A program made the position numbers and the translations under genes. A stretch of DNA of 64,000 nucleotides from Henningerozyma blattae CBS 6284 (lineage: Eukaryota; Ascomycota; Saccharomycetes; Saccharomycetales; Saccharomycetaceae): assembly GCF_000315915.1 (NCBI RefSeq), contig NC_020187.1, positions 496,001 through 560,000 on the forward strand. Reading direction: 5' to 3'. Positions 40,379 through 50,886 of the stretch are shown in pieces. The notes beneath the pieces were generated by a model. That model was not told the origin of the DNA. It made no database searches and saw nothing but the letters and a program-made list of their open reading frames with translations. How positions within the stretch are numbered: position 1 is the first letter of the stretch; every line of letters begins with the position of its first letter.

Positions 40379-42281
40379 TTTGGTAATAACTTATATTGTG
40401 TGGGAATCTAAAAGAAAATATAATTTGAATGGAATATAAATGTACGAGTAAGTCTCGTGAGATAGTAAAATTGTGTAAACTTATGTACGCTAGTCTTACC
40501 GCCTTATTTGAATACGAAATTAAAGTAGTAATCAAAATGAACTGTTTAAATTATTTTGATTAAATGAATAATTATTAATCGCAATATGATAACTATTTAA
40601 AATTAACAAGTTGGAATAAAGTATTGTAAATGTTAGTTACAAGAAAAAAAGAACTACAATACAACGATCAATGGAAAAGAGAATTTTTAACAAATACTGG
40701 ATATCAGCAGATTTTTGCTACTTTTATACAAGTTGAAAAATTATTAAATTAACTCCACAATCATAAAAATTTTCCATTGCAGCCGTAGAAATTATCTAAT
40801 ATCCGTTTTGTAGAATTTTGTATGGTTTAGTAAGAGATTTGATATTGGGGGGAACTGTTAACTCATTATGGATATCGACTTTCCAAATGGTGGAGAAATT
40901 TCAAAACAAAAAATATGTGATTACTAAACGGTCTAAGTTGACACAATGATGGATTATTACGCCGGTGATAAAAATTGTCCCCGCTATTAGTTGATATTAA
41001 CAAATTGCGTTTATTTGTTATTATTTTTGTTTCAGTCATCTAACAGCAATCTATGGTATATTATAGGACAGTGCCATATTAGATTTCCAAAAATATTCTT
41101 ACGGCAACCATAAATAAGACAATTTAATCGCAAGTAAACTGGCCATTTGTTCAGAAAGAAACTGGCCCCAAAATAGGAAAAAAAGGATCTGGAGTCGTTT
41201 GTATCCACCCCATATTATCTCCATCGACATGGTATCATCACAAGCTAATAATAGCAAGACGTAGTATTATTCCGAAAGCATGGCTCATCGATCACAAAAA
41301 TCCCGTCAGCAATAATTTTTATAACAACCGAATCATTTTACTCTAAGGTAATCGTGACTATGAAGTCTAATAGCCGTGCATTGCGCGCACCAGTCCCTGA
41401 CAGTGTCCCTCATTCAGGGTAAAAATCCGTTGGGTCCGTTTAATTTTGCCCGGCTATTTCGTTCGACCCCTCATAAATTAAAAAATACAGGCGCAAAGAA
41501 GGCATAACGGCCTCCTTAGTAAATAAGTAAGGTTCCAATGGTACGTTATTATTTAATAATTAACTGTTCCCAAAAAATCTTGGTTTTATTTCCGTCATGA
41601 AATATCACGGTCAATTTAAACCGACGTTGCCTAAAAGCGTGGAGCAGTTCGGTAAATATTCGGCATCTGCCAAACAGGTTTCTGTTCTGGAGTGGTCTGC
41701 AATTACTTGATACTATCATATGTAACCATTTTAGGTGTTTCAGGCTGTCACTTCCAGTAGCTGGTGCCTCTTTAATATGTGTGCCTGATATTACTTTGAA
41801 TCTGATTGGAGATGAGCAGATGGGTGAATGGAGGGGGAGTTATTAGATAATACCATCACGGAGTGTTAGAAACTCTGGACAGATACATTATTGATATTTT
41901 GGTCCATCGAAGGTAAAGTTGTGGACCGGCTTAAATCAGTTGGTGTGGCGCGATGGTACATCTTCTCTACTTTGTAATTCGGTGTTTCTATCAAATTTTA
42001 TTCAGATGTCTAGACAAATCTGGGAATATCAGAATACATCTGAACATATCTGGCGTCTCGAGTTCTGGATTATTCTGGACACGGCCGTTTCTAAGAATTT
42101 TCTTTTTGGACAATTGTGAATATGATATCTATGTATCTGAGAGGCAGCGCCCTCCGTGTATATCTTGTGACGACAAGAGTTAGGAAATTGGCCAGGAAGA
42201 ATGTAGTTCAGACGAAGCGTTCCTGAAGTTTTGTATCTGAATTTGGTCTTGGCGTTTGTATTGATGTTAAACCTTGGCATC
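40379..42281. promoter_or_regulatory. 1.9-kb ASK10 upstream region with GC-rich island
   Basis: No convincing gene lies between ASK10 and TPC1. The ASK10-proximal 950 bp are ordinary AT-rich DNA. From about 41340 to 42280 the GC content rises to roughly 45-50% in patches, against about 30% in neighbouring intergenic DNA. The island includes a CCCTGA/TCAGGG hairpin (41395-41418), stress-element-like CCCCT/AGGGG words at about 41466 and 41833, and repeated ATCTG(G/A) words at 42000-42060. Short open frames here (41919-42119, 42029-42280) show no coding signs. It could be a long regulated promoter, a gene relic or a non-coding RNA gene. Confidence 0.4.
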
Positions 42282-43319
42282 CTATTGTGCTATTTTTCGT
42301 CCAATCCGCATACATTTTTCATATGTCCATATGGACAAAGCCGTTCCTGGTACACTTTTACATAATGACAATGTTACCCCTCTATAAAGACTCATCGGCC
42401 CCTCTTGTTTTACGATGTATTTACCGATTGAATAGAAATTCATGCCTCTATATTTCAGGTACATCTTGATGTCCTGATCGAAATAATTATTCAGTGTTGG
42501 AGAATCTTTCAGTTGAATCCTCCTTCTTACAGTATCTAATGGGAAGGTAATCAATTTTGATAGAAATCCAGAAATTGCACCTGCACTATTGTCCAACAAT
42601 TTTAAGTAAAGAAAACTATTATTGTTAATATCAGATGGGTTGGAGATAGTTAATCCGTCCGTTGATTCACTATTAGACATTTTAACCCTACTGTCTTCGC
42701 CATGTTTATCTTTGTCGGTGTTTAATCTGGTACTGCAGAAAATCTTAATACCTTCAAAGCAACCAAAAAGAATAGATGTGGAGAGGGATATGGTAAATAT
42801 TGATGAGATACAGCCTCTGTATAATCCAATTATCCCCTCATTTTTAAGGACCGATAATATTTCTTTTTTCAAATGCGAAAACTGCCGGTTATGGTTAACT
42901 GCAAATCTAGTTCTCAAGACATCAAAGGGATATGATACGATTGATGCTGTAATTCCAGTAAGCCCTCCAACTATTGTACTGTGTAAAGCTGGCTTCAGAT
43001 CCAAGAGATTCAACCTTTGGTTATACCATGAATACATGCTGAATTCAACTCCGCCGTATATTATATAAAGTGCTGATCCAGGAACATTACCTTTCCAAAA
43101 TCCTCTGAAGCCTTCCTTTTTGATAGTGTCTCTAACAATACCGGTAAGCAATCCTGAAAAAATTGTAGTCTTGTGAGGTATAACTTGTAATCGTAATTTC
43201 AACATATCTATTGGCGCTGTAGCAGTTCTAGAGACCAATCCAGCAATACTACCTGCAATTAAACTTTTATAGACCGATACATTAACACCTTTCCTTAGAT
43301 GATCATCTTCAGTTTCCAT
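42282..43319 (-). CDS. TPC1: Mitochondrial thiamine pyrophosphate carrier Tpc1
   Basis: Tpc1 imports thiamine pyrophosphate across the inner mitochondrial membrane. The 345-residue product is a standard three-repeat mitochondrial carrier. Its PX[DE]XX[KR] motifs are at residues 36-41 (PIDMLK), 131-136 (PFDVLR) and 260-265 (PLDTVR), each followed by the family's basic residues and a G-x-x-x-x-[YF]-[RK]-G element such as GLYRGC. It is about 30 residues longer than S. cerevisiae Tpc1, because of a hydrophilic insert at about 196-233 between transmembrane helices 4 and 5. The substrate is inferred from synteny with YGR096W between the VAS1 and ASK10 loci as well as from overall similarity; the carrier class itself is certain. 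Confidence 0.88.
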   Translation of the reverse strand: METEDDHLRKGVNVSVYKSLIAGSIAGLVSRTATAPIDMLKLRLQVIPHKTTIFSGLLTGIVRDTIKKEGFRGFWKGNVPGSALYIIYGGVEFSMYSWYNQRLNLLDLKPALHSTIVGGLTGITASIVSYPFDVLRTRFAVNHNRQFSHLKKEILSVLKNEGIIGLYRGCISSIFTISLSTSILFGCFEGIKIFCSTRLNTDKDKHGEDSRVKMSNSESTDGLTISNPSDINNNSFLYLKLLDNSAGAISGFLSKLITFPLDTVRRRIQLKDSPTLNNYFDQDIKMYLKYRGMNFYSIGKYIVKQEGPMSLYRGVTLSLCKSVPGTALSIWTYEKCMRIGRKIAQ

Positions 43320-43828
43320 TCTTCGTATTCCATGAAATTTTTATGGTTTTAGGGTAAATCTTCTTGGCTTTACACAGTATATTTTCTTAGAAACTCTTTG
43401 CTGTTTGTATATTCTACCAAGCCTCTTCAAAGTAAAATAAAATTATTATATAATATATGTTATTGGAATGTTTAGTTATGAATAATTTATGTCTGTAGTT
43501 TAGGTTTCCTTTATATTCAAGTATTTTCCATATAAACTTTGGCTTTCCCTTTTTAATGACTTAGGTCTTAGATGCATATATTCATTTTCGCAGTCCGGCC
43601 TTAATGAGATGGCGAATAAACGCCGATATCTAATAACTGCATACAGAATTGGACAGATCCAGGGTACAGGTGTATCGAATAATCTACGTATTTACACAAA
43701 GCAAGGAACGTTTATCAATTAGGTTGCATATTTACAAGTTGCAGAGAAAATTTGTCAGCTCAGCTATATATTTACAGAATCACCTAATAGTTGGATAGTT
43801 GTAAAATGTATGTCGGAAATTAGATGCT
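43320..43828. promoter_or_regulatory. TPC1 promoter and VAS1 3' region
   Basis: This 509-bp intergenic region contains an AATTATTATATAATATATG stretch near 43440. RRP46, found between VAS1 and TPC1 in S. cerevisiae (YGR095C), is absent. No gene or RNA was recognised. Confidence 0.4.
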
Positions 43829-46800
43829 CTATTCGATCATCTTAACGAGTGTTGCAATAGTCTCTTTGGTAGAGTCTATATCCTTTAATGTTCTTTCTAG
43901 TCTCTTTTCATTGGTTTGCTGGACAGATTCATTTGTTTTCAATTTATAACTAGGATTAGCAATCATCTTAGAAATAGAAGATTGAGAATTCTTTAATTTG
44001 GTTAGACGTTTATTTAGAATAAGAAGTTGAGCATTCATATCAATTTGTCCCTTAATTAAGACATATACTGTTGTATCAGAATCTACTGTCCTTGAAACAC
44101 AGCCAGGAGGGACTAATCCATCTGTCAGGTTGATCTTTAAATCATCTTTCGTAATTCTCAAAGATGAGCATACACTGTTTATTTCTTCATTTAAATAATC
44201 CGTTACATTTACATTATTACTTTGGATCCAAAGTTTTTTATTACTGTGAAGATTGTATATTTCAAAGATAGATCTCACTTCCTTTTCTATTTTTAGCACA
44301 GTATCATAAGTTTTAGCCTCAATTGGACAATAATAATTTTCATTAAATGAAGGATATCTAGAAGTAACAATACTTTCATTTATATTCGATTCTAAAGTGG
44401 ATTTTGCAAATCTTTGCCATAATTCCTCAGTAACAAATGGCATGATAGGATGGGTTAATCTGAGTGTACTTTCAAACACCACATATAATATTTGTTTAGA
44501 TGTTTCAACATATTTTTCGTTGTTTGTCATCATAACATACTTCAATTTTTCAATATAGGTGTCGCAAATCACATACCAAAATTCATAAATTGAGGTAGCT
44601 GCTCCAGAAAAATCGCGTTTCTCAAGCTGGGTATTAATCTTTTGAGAATATTCATTTAATTGATGAAGTATCCATTTTTCAAGTAAAGATAAACACTCTA
44701 AACTGTCTATTTCTTTTGGAATAAAGTCATTACCTAACTTAGTTAAACAAAACTTGTTAGCCTGATAAATCTTATTACAAAATTTCCTATGTGTTTCTAC
44801 TTTGGTAATATCTAGATTAACATCTCTTGCACCAGTCGAATTTATACATAATGTAAACCGTAAAGCATCTACACCACATTCTGGAATTCCTTTGGGAAAC
44901 GATTTTGCTTGGCCAAGTTTAGCTATTTTAATCTCTTTAGAATCAAGATTACTATTATTAAGTTTGGTTGTTAAGTCTTCTAAAGTGCAGCCTTCGATGA
45001 TATCAATTGGATCAATCACGTTGCCCAAAGATTTAGACATTTTTCTTCCCTGTGCATCACGGATTAACGAATGGCAATAAACTTCTTTGAAAGGGATAGT
45101 GCTATGTAATTTCAAATTCATCATTATCATCCTTGTTACCCAAAAGAAAAGAATATCCCATCCGGTATCTAAAACAGAAAGTGGACCAAAGATTTTTAAA
45201 TCTGTAGTTTCACTGGGCCATCCTAATGTAGATAAAGGCCATATACTGGAAGAGAACCAAGTATCTAAGACATCCTCATCTTGCTTTAAAATAAATTTTT
45301 GTCCAGTGAATTTCTTTTTGGCTTTGTCTAGTGCTTCTTCGTAAGTTCTACCAGCTATCCAAGTAGAATTACTGTTGAGTTGTGATTCAAAGTTAGTATC
45401 GTCAAATATTACATTATAAATTGGGCAACGATGGCCCCACCATAGTTGTCTTGAAATACACCAATCTTGAATATTTTCTAACCATTGGAAATAAAGTGTT
45501 TCGGAAGTTTTAGGGAAGATAGTTATTTGACCCGATTTAACCGCTTCAATTGCCATTTTAGCCATTTCCTTTTGTGATACCCACCATTGTGGTTTTAATA
45601 ACGGTTCTATGACATCTCCAGAACGTGAACAAATTGGTAATATCATCTGATGATCCTCTTGTTTTACTAAATTACCATTAGTTCTCAAACATTCGATTAC
45701 TTTTTCTCTTGCAATAAATCTTTTCATTCCTTTCCAGTCAAGTCCACAATTCTCATTTAATAGACCATCGTCAGTAAAGATATTTATTGAAGGTAAATGA
45801 TGTCTTTTACCACAAAGGTAATCATTTTGGTCATGGGCAGGAGTTATCTTAACGGCACCTGTCCCAAAATCAATATTTACAGATTGTGAATCACAAATAA
45901 TTGGAATATTTTTTCCCGTAATTGGATTGGTTACATATTTTCCATGTAAATGTTTATATCTTGGATCATTTGGATGAACAGCAACAGCAGTATCTCCAAA
46001 TATTGTTTCAGGACGAGTAGTTGCAACGATAATTGATTCATTAGTGGTTGAGTCAGCTACTGGGTATTTGAAAGATGTTAGGACTCCGAATTCAATTTTT
46101 TTTTCGTAAGCCGGTATTGACAAAAGTGTTCTGCCATTAATCTCCTTCTTGTCTACTTCTAAATCAGATATCACAGTATTTAAGTTCGAAGACCAGTTAA
46201 CCATTCGTGAGGCTCTATAAATAATTCCCTCATCGTGTAAACGCACAAACGCTTCGATGACTGCAGTAGATCGTTTTTCATCCAAGGTGAAAGCCTCGCG
46301 TGACCAATCAAATGATGCACCCATTCTTTTGAATTGCCCTTTAATGATATCATGGTGGCGTTTAGACCAATCTCTCACTAATTCAACAAAGTCATCTCTT
46401 GAAAAATCATGTCTTGTTTTCTGTTCTTTTGCATATATTCTTTTCTCAACTACAGCTTGAGTAGCAATACCAGCATGATCAAATCCAGGTAAAAATAAAA
46501 CAGTCTTACCTTTCATTCGGTTATATCTTATAAGTGTATCCTCTAATGTTAAAGTTAAGGCATGACCAATGTGTAATACTCCAGTTATATTAGGTGGTGG
46601 TGTCAGAATCGAAAATACACCCTCATCTAGGGCAGTTCCGTTTGATTTGAATTGAGGTTTAAACATACCTGATTTCTCCCACCAATCATACCAGTTAGCT
46701 TCTATATGTTTTGGACTATATGATTTTGCATCAGAATGCGTGAAATCTAAGAGTTGTTTCTTGTCACCAGTTTTCCTTTCTAAGTTATGTGTATTATTTG

Positions 46801-47023
46801 TGCAAAACATAGCATTATGATTTTGGCCAAATGGAGTTTTGTTTCCTGTGAAAGTATATTTGGTCGAGCTGCATGAGTTAAATGTATTAGCAGTAGAGTA
46901 TGGTCTCAGTACTCCATAAAATTTATTGTATGTTTGGCAAATGAATCCAGCATTTCTTTTTGCAATGTTATTCAGGCTATTTTTCCATAATATAACGTTT
47001 TGACGTTGTCTTGGAGAAGTCAT
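43829..47023 (-). CDS. VAS1: Valyl-tRNA synthetase, cytosolic and mitochondrial
   Basis: Vas1 charges tRNA-Val in both cytosol and mitochondria from one gene. The 1064-residue class I enzyme has HIGH at residues 151-154 (PPPNITGVLHIGHALT) and KMSKS within DAQGRKMSKSLGNVIDP. It also has the editing domain with TTRPETIFGDTAVAVHP and a C-terminal coiled-coil arm. The first 50 residues are rich in Arg, Lys, Ser and Asn with almost no acids, as in a mitochondrial presequence. The next in-frame Met, residue 72, lies before the conserved body and is the probable cytosolic start, mirroring the two-start arrangement known for S. cerevisiae VAS1. Its neighbours MRD1 and TPC1 represent the two duplicated tracks. 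Confidence 0.96.
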   Translation of the reverse strand: MTSPRQRQNVILWKNSLNNIAKRNAGFICQTYNKFYGVLRPYSTANTFNSCSSTKYTFTGNKTPFGQNHNAMFCTNNTHNLERKTGDKKQLLDFTHSDAKSYSPKHIEANWYDWWEKSGMFKPQFKSNGTALDEGVFSILTPPPNITGVLHIGHALTLTLEDTLIRYNRMKGKTVLFLPGFDHAGIATQAVVEKRIYAKEQKTRHDFSRDDFVELVRDWSKRHHDIIKGQFKRMGASFDWSREAFTLDEKRSTAVIEAFVRLHDEGIIYRASRMVNWSSNLNTVISDLEVDKKEINGRTLLSIPAYEKKIEFGVLTSFKYPVADSTTNESIIVATTRPETIFGDTAVAVHPNDPRYKHLHGKYVTNPITGKNIPIICDSQSVNIDFGTGAVKITPAHDQNDYLCGKRHHLPSINIFTDDGLLNENCGLDWKGMKRFIAREKVIECLRTNGNLVKQEDHQMILPICSRSGDVIEPLLKPQWWVSQKEMAKMAIEAVKSGQITIFPKTSETLYFQWLENIQDWCISRQLWWGHRCPIYNVIFDDTNFESQLNSNSTWIAGRTYEEALDKAKKKFTGQKFILKQDEDVLDTWFSSSIWPLSTLGWPSETTDLKIFGPLSVLDTGWDILFFWVTRMIMMNLKLHSTIPFKEVYCHSLIRDAQGRKMSKSLGNVIDPIDIIEGCTLEDLTTKLNNSNLDSKEIKIAKLGQAKSFPKGIPECGVDALRFTLCINSTGARDVNLDITKVETHRKFCNKIYQANKFCLTKLGNDFIPKEIDSLECLSLLEKWILHQLNEYSQKINTQLEKRDFSGAATSIYEFWYVICDTYIEKLKYVMMTNNEKYVETSKQILYVVFESTLRLTHPIMPFVTEELWQRFAKSTLESNINESIVTSRYPSFNENYYCPIEAKTYDTVLKIEKEVRSIFEIYNLHSNKKLWIQSNNVNVTDYLNEEINSVCSSLRITKDDLKINLTDGLVPPGCVSRTVDSDTTVYVLIKGQIDMNAQLLILNKRLTKLKNSQSSISKMIANPSYKLKTNESVQQTNEKRLERTLKDIDSTKETIATLVKMIE

Positions 47024-47569
47024 TCCAGTTTAACCTAAATTGTTAGAAGAAAACTGAATATTATCATTAACGGAACTGAATAATAATGAACGAAAGTTTC
47101 GTTATTTCTTTTGTTTTGTTTTTAAGAGTTCTCTATCTTTTTATAAATTAAATTTTCATCTTTCGAGTATCCTTACTTTAAAATTTCCTTAGATTAAGAA
47201 AACAATAATTGTTAAATGTCAAGAATTATTTAAAAAACAGAGAGCGGTGAGGTACTAATTACATGATAATTGTTTAAGTTAAAACGGTATTGTTGTATTC
47301 TATAAAGTCCATCCTGTCTACTGTCATCAAAAAAGATCCTTTTGTTTTCTCTTTTGGTTTTAATTTACAAAATTAGTATATACCTTATTTGGATATTTCT
47401 CTCATTTTTTTTTTCTGAAAGCTCATCGCAATTTGTATTTTTCACTCTGAAATTTTAATAGAGAAATAATATCAGAATGCATATTTTAATATTAAGAATT
47501 TCACCCATATAGAGGTTGTTATATTAATTATACACTATATCTTTAATAACTTTAATTATAGTAACAAGC
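47024..47569. promoter_or_regulatory. Divergent promoter VAS1/MRD1 with perfect PAC box
   Basis: AGCTCATCGC at 47420-47429 is the reverse complement of the full PAC consensus GCGATGAGMT, 141 bp upstream of MRD1. A T-rich run precedes it and a TGAAATTTTAA (RRPE-like) word follows at about 47448. This fits co-regulation of MRD1 with ribosome-biogenesis genes. No RNA gene was seen. Confidence 0.65.
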
Positions 47570-50176
47570 ATGTCCCGTGTTATTGTTAAAGGGCTACCAG
47601 TCTATCTAACAGACGATAAGTTGAAAGAACATTTCATTAAAAGGTTAACTCATAAGCATAATAATTCGAATTCCCAGAACCTTATTACAGATGTCAAGAT
47701 TTTAAAGGATAAAAATGGTAACAGTAGAAGGTTCGCATTTATTGGGTTTCGTAATGAAGATGATGCATATGATGCAGTAGATTATTTCAACGGCTCCTAC
47801 ATTGATACTGCAAAATTAAATGTTTCTATAGCTAAAAGTTTTGCTGATCCAAATGTTCCACAACCAATGAAAGAAAAGAAGAGAGAAGCTTTAAAAAGAA
47901 TTAGAGAAAGAGAAGAAAAATTAATTGGAGGAAAAAATAAGAAACAGAAATCAAAGCATGATAATAAGAAAGTATCATCCATTGACGCTGAGATTGAAAA
48001 AAATAAACAGCTACAAGAATTTATCGAAACAATGAAGCCATCTTCAAAAGTCCCATCTTGGGAAAAGGTTACAAGTACTGCTGAATCTAATCCTCTCCTA
48101 GATGAGCTTACAGTTGATAATAGCAATTCAGAGTCTTCCACATCAAACCCACTTTTGTCCCAAGCCTTAGCGATGAAAAGTGATAATGATAGCGACGATG
48201 AATATATAGATTTCCAATCTAAACCAGAGAAAAATGAAAAATCAAATGAACAAATTATGTTACTTGATTCTTTGGAGAAATCACAGAAAAATTCAGACGA
48301 TGGTGATGATGATGATGATGAGTTATCGAATGAAATAGCTAAGGATGAAGCTGTGTCAGATTTAGACTGGTTAAAACAACGTCGCGTTAGAATAAGAAAT
48401 GGTGAAAATGTACCAGTTAAGGTTGATTTAGATAATGATACTCAAAAAGAAATCACCCACTCAGAAGAAGCTGAAGAACAGACAAGTAAAAAAACAGATG
48501 AAGAAATAGCAATTGAAAAAATTTCTGCTACAGGTAGATTATTTCTTCGTAATATTTTATATACTTCTACTGAGAATGATTTTAAAAAGCTATTCAGTTC
48601 GTTTGGTGAGATTGATGAAGTCCACGTTGCACTCGATACCAGAACTGGTAAATCCAAAGGGTTTGCTTATGTGTTATTTAAAAATCCAGCAGATGCAGTG
48701 CAAGCATATATTGAATTAGATAAACAAATTTTCCAAGGTAGATTATTACACATCTTACCTGCAGATTCTAAGAAAAATCATCGTTTGGATGAATTTGATT
48801 TGAAAAATATGCCCTTAAAGAAGCAAAAGGAACTAAGAAGAAAAGATAATGCAACTAAGCATACTTTCTCTTGGAATTCTCTATACATGAACCAAGATGC
48901 TGTCTTGAGTAGTGTTGCTAGCTCTTTAGGCTTAGAGAAATCTCAGCTTTTAGATCCTGAAAATTCCAATTCTGCTGTTAAACAAGCTTTAGCTGAAGCC
49001 CATGTTATTGGTGATGTTAGAAAATATTTTGAATCAAAAGGTGTTGATTTGACTAAATTTAGTCAAATGCGTTCTGCTAACGATAAAGATGATACTGTTA
49101 TTTTAGTTAAGAATTTCCCATTTGGTACGACAAGAGAAGAATTAGGTGACTTATTCTTGCCGTTTGGTAAGTTAACAAGATTTTTAATGCCAAATGTTGG
49201 CACTATTGCTATTATTCAGTATAGAGATATAACTTCTGGTAGGGCAGCTTTTACCAAATTAGCATATAAAAGATTTAAAGATGGTATTATATATTTAGAA
49301 AAGGGGCCAAAGAATTTATTCACAAGAGAACCTTCCAGTGATGAAAGCCTTGAATCTGAAGAAAAATCTGAAGTTGAAGCAAAGGAAGTTAAACTTTCTT
49401 CTCATGATATTATGGAAAAGAGAGAAGAGTCTAGCGAAAAAAGAACAGACGATGATGGCGATGAAGATATTGTAGATGGTCCTACTGTTTCAATTTTCAT
49501 TAAAAATTTGAATTTCACGACTACTACTTCACAATTAGTTGAAAGATTTAAATCATTTGGTGGGTTTGTCGTTGCCCAAGTTAAAACTAAGCCAGATCCA
49601 AAGGATAGTCAAAGAACCTTATCCATGGGTTTTGGTTTTGTTGAATTTAGAACGAAAGAACAAGCTTTAGCTGTAATTGAAGCTATGGATGGTTCTGTAA
49701 TTGATGGTCATAAAATTCAAATGAAGCTTTCACACAGACAAGGTACTAATAATAATAGCAATAATGCCAAGGATAAGAAGAAGAAAAGTAGTAAGATCAT
49801 TGTCAAGAATTTGCCATTTGAAGCTACTAGAAAAGATATATTTGAATTATTTAGTTCATTTGGTCAATTGAAATCCGTTAGAGTACCTAAAAAGTTCGAT
49901 AAGTCTGCGAGAGGTTTTGCATTTGTTGAATTTTTATTGCCAAAGGAAGCAGAAAATGCAATGGATCAATTACAAGGTGTTCATTTACTAGGTAGAAGAC
50001 TAGTTATGCAATATGCTGAACAGGATGCTGTGAATGCTGAAGAAGAAATTGAAAGAATGACAAAGAAGGTCAGAAAACAAGCTGCTACAAGAGAATACGC
50101 ACAAATTAAGAATGATGGGGGTAGAAAGAGGATTGAAATTGAAGAAGGGGAAAATGACGAATTCGGTGGGATGTAA
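47570..50176 (+). CDS. MRD1: Mrd1, multi-RRM factor for 18S rRNA processing
   Basis: Mrd1 binds the 35S pre-rRNA and U3 snoRNP and is required for the early cleavages that release 18S rRNA. The 868-residue product (S. cerevisiae 887) has the family's five RRMs. They begin near residues 2 (RVIVKGLPVYLTDDKL), 322 (GRLFLRNILYTSTENDF), 507 (DTVILVKNFPFGTTREEL), 640 (VSIFIKNLNFTTTTSQL) and 741 (SKIIVKNLPFEATRKDI). Acidic and lysine-rich linkers separate RRM1 from RRM2, and RRM3 from RRM4. The C-terminal KKVRKQAATREYAQIKNDGG is also typical. S. cerevisiae MRD1 is YPR112C. Confidence 0.95.
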   Translation: MSRVIVKGLPVYLTDDKLKEHFIKRLTHKHNNSNSQNLITDVKILKDKNGNSRRFAFIGFRNEDDAYDAVDYFNGSYIDTAKLNVSIAKSFADPNVPQPMKEKKREALKRIREREEKLIGGKNKKQKSKHDNKKVSSIDAEIEKNKQLQEFIETMKPSSKVPSWEKVTSTAESNPLLDELTVDNSNSESSTSNPLLSQALAMKSDNDSDDEYIDFQSKPEKNEKSNEQIMLLDSLEKSQKNSDDGDDDDDELSNEIAKDEAVSDLDWLKQRRVRIRNGENVPVKVDLDNDTQKEITHSEEAEEQTSKKTDEEIAIEKISATGRLFLRNILYTSTENDFKKLFSSFGEIDEVHVALDTRTGKSKGFAYVLFKNPADAVQAYIELDKQIFQGRLLHILPADSKKNHRLDEFDLKNMPLKKQKELRRKDNATKHTFSWNSLYMNQDAVLSSVASSLGLEKSQLLDPENSNSAVKQALAEAHVIGDVRKYFESKGVDLTKFSQMRSANDKDDTVILVKNFPFGTTREELGDLFLPFGKLTRFLMPNVGTIAIIQYRDITSGRAAFTKLAYKRFKDGIIYLEKGPKNLFTREPSSDESLESEEKSEVEAKEVKLSSHDIMEKREESSEKRTDDDGDEDIVDGPTVSIFIKNLNFTTTTSQLVERFKSFGGFVVAQVKTKPDPKDSQRTLSMGFGFVEFRTKEQALAVIEAMDGSVIDGHKIQMKLSHRQGTNNNSNNAKDKKKKSSKIIVKNLPFEATRKDIFELFSSFGQLKSVRVPKKFDKSARGFAFVEFLLPKEAENAMDQLQGVHLLGRRLVMQYAEQDAVNAEEEIERMTKKVRKQAATREYAQIKNDGGRKRIEIEEGENDEFGGM

Positions 50177-50886
50177 GTTCAACTTTTCTTAATGTATACT
50201 TTATTTTTAAATTATTTTTCGCCTTATATTAACTTAGCATTAGTAAAAACATACATTTAGGAAAAAGCAATTATTAAAGTATGTACTTCAAATAGCATTA
50301 AATTTCAGTCTTCTTATTTTTTTCAAAAAAATATTATTTAATTAGATAAAAGACGCAAGCACTGTATACTATTATTATTATGATTATTATTATTATTATT
50401 ATTATTATTATCTATATATCAAATACAGTAAAAATTAAATTAAAATAAATATTAAAAAACTATTAAAATATCAGGAAGAGGGACATTCCTCTGCATTAAG
50501 TTATAAATCTAAAAACGGTTAAGTTAATCGATATGGTATGAGATTAGTACAATTTTATCGTGAAAAATAGTATGACAGGCGTTATTGCTATGGAATACGG
50601 GTATATGATTTGATTTGTTATAGGATTTCTCAAAGAGAAAAAAAATTACAAGAGATTTTACCTTCTCAATTTAACTCATTACTAAAATTATTTTTATATA
50701 TGGACCAGAGATTTAACTAGCTTGAAAAAAATGAGGTATAGTATATTCCAGGAAAAGCTCATTGAAATTGTAACTTTAAAAGGCGGTGAGACATATTACG
50801 ATTTTAAACAGAGTTTAAAATTTAATGAACCATATTGTATCTTTGCAAAGTTCACCAATCCCTTTAAAATGAAAATATATTTCTTC
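50177..50886. other. MRD1-DBF2 convergent 3' region with ATT microsatellite
   Basis: This 710-bp AT-rich region lies between converging genes. It includes an ATT/TTA trinucleotide microsatellite at 50370-50411 broken by one G. PIS1, expected near here from the YPR113W position, is absent. A 70-codon frame at 50722-50934 has only a TTG start and runs into DBF2; I do not accept it. Confidence 0.45.
50370..50411. repeat. ATT trinucleotide microsatellite
   Basis: About 14 units of ATT/TTA with a single ATG interruption at about 50380. It lies in a 3' intergenic region and should be length-variable. Confidence 0.85.

Noticed and set aside
41919..42280. Short frames on both strands in the GC-rich island
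   Set aside because: Longer open frames are expected where GC is higher. None has a recognisable motif and they overlap each other in opposite directions.
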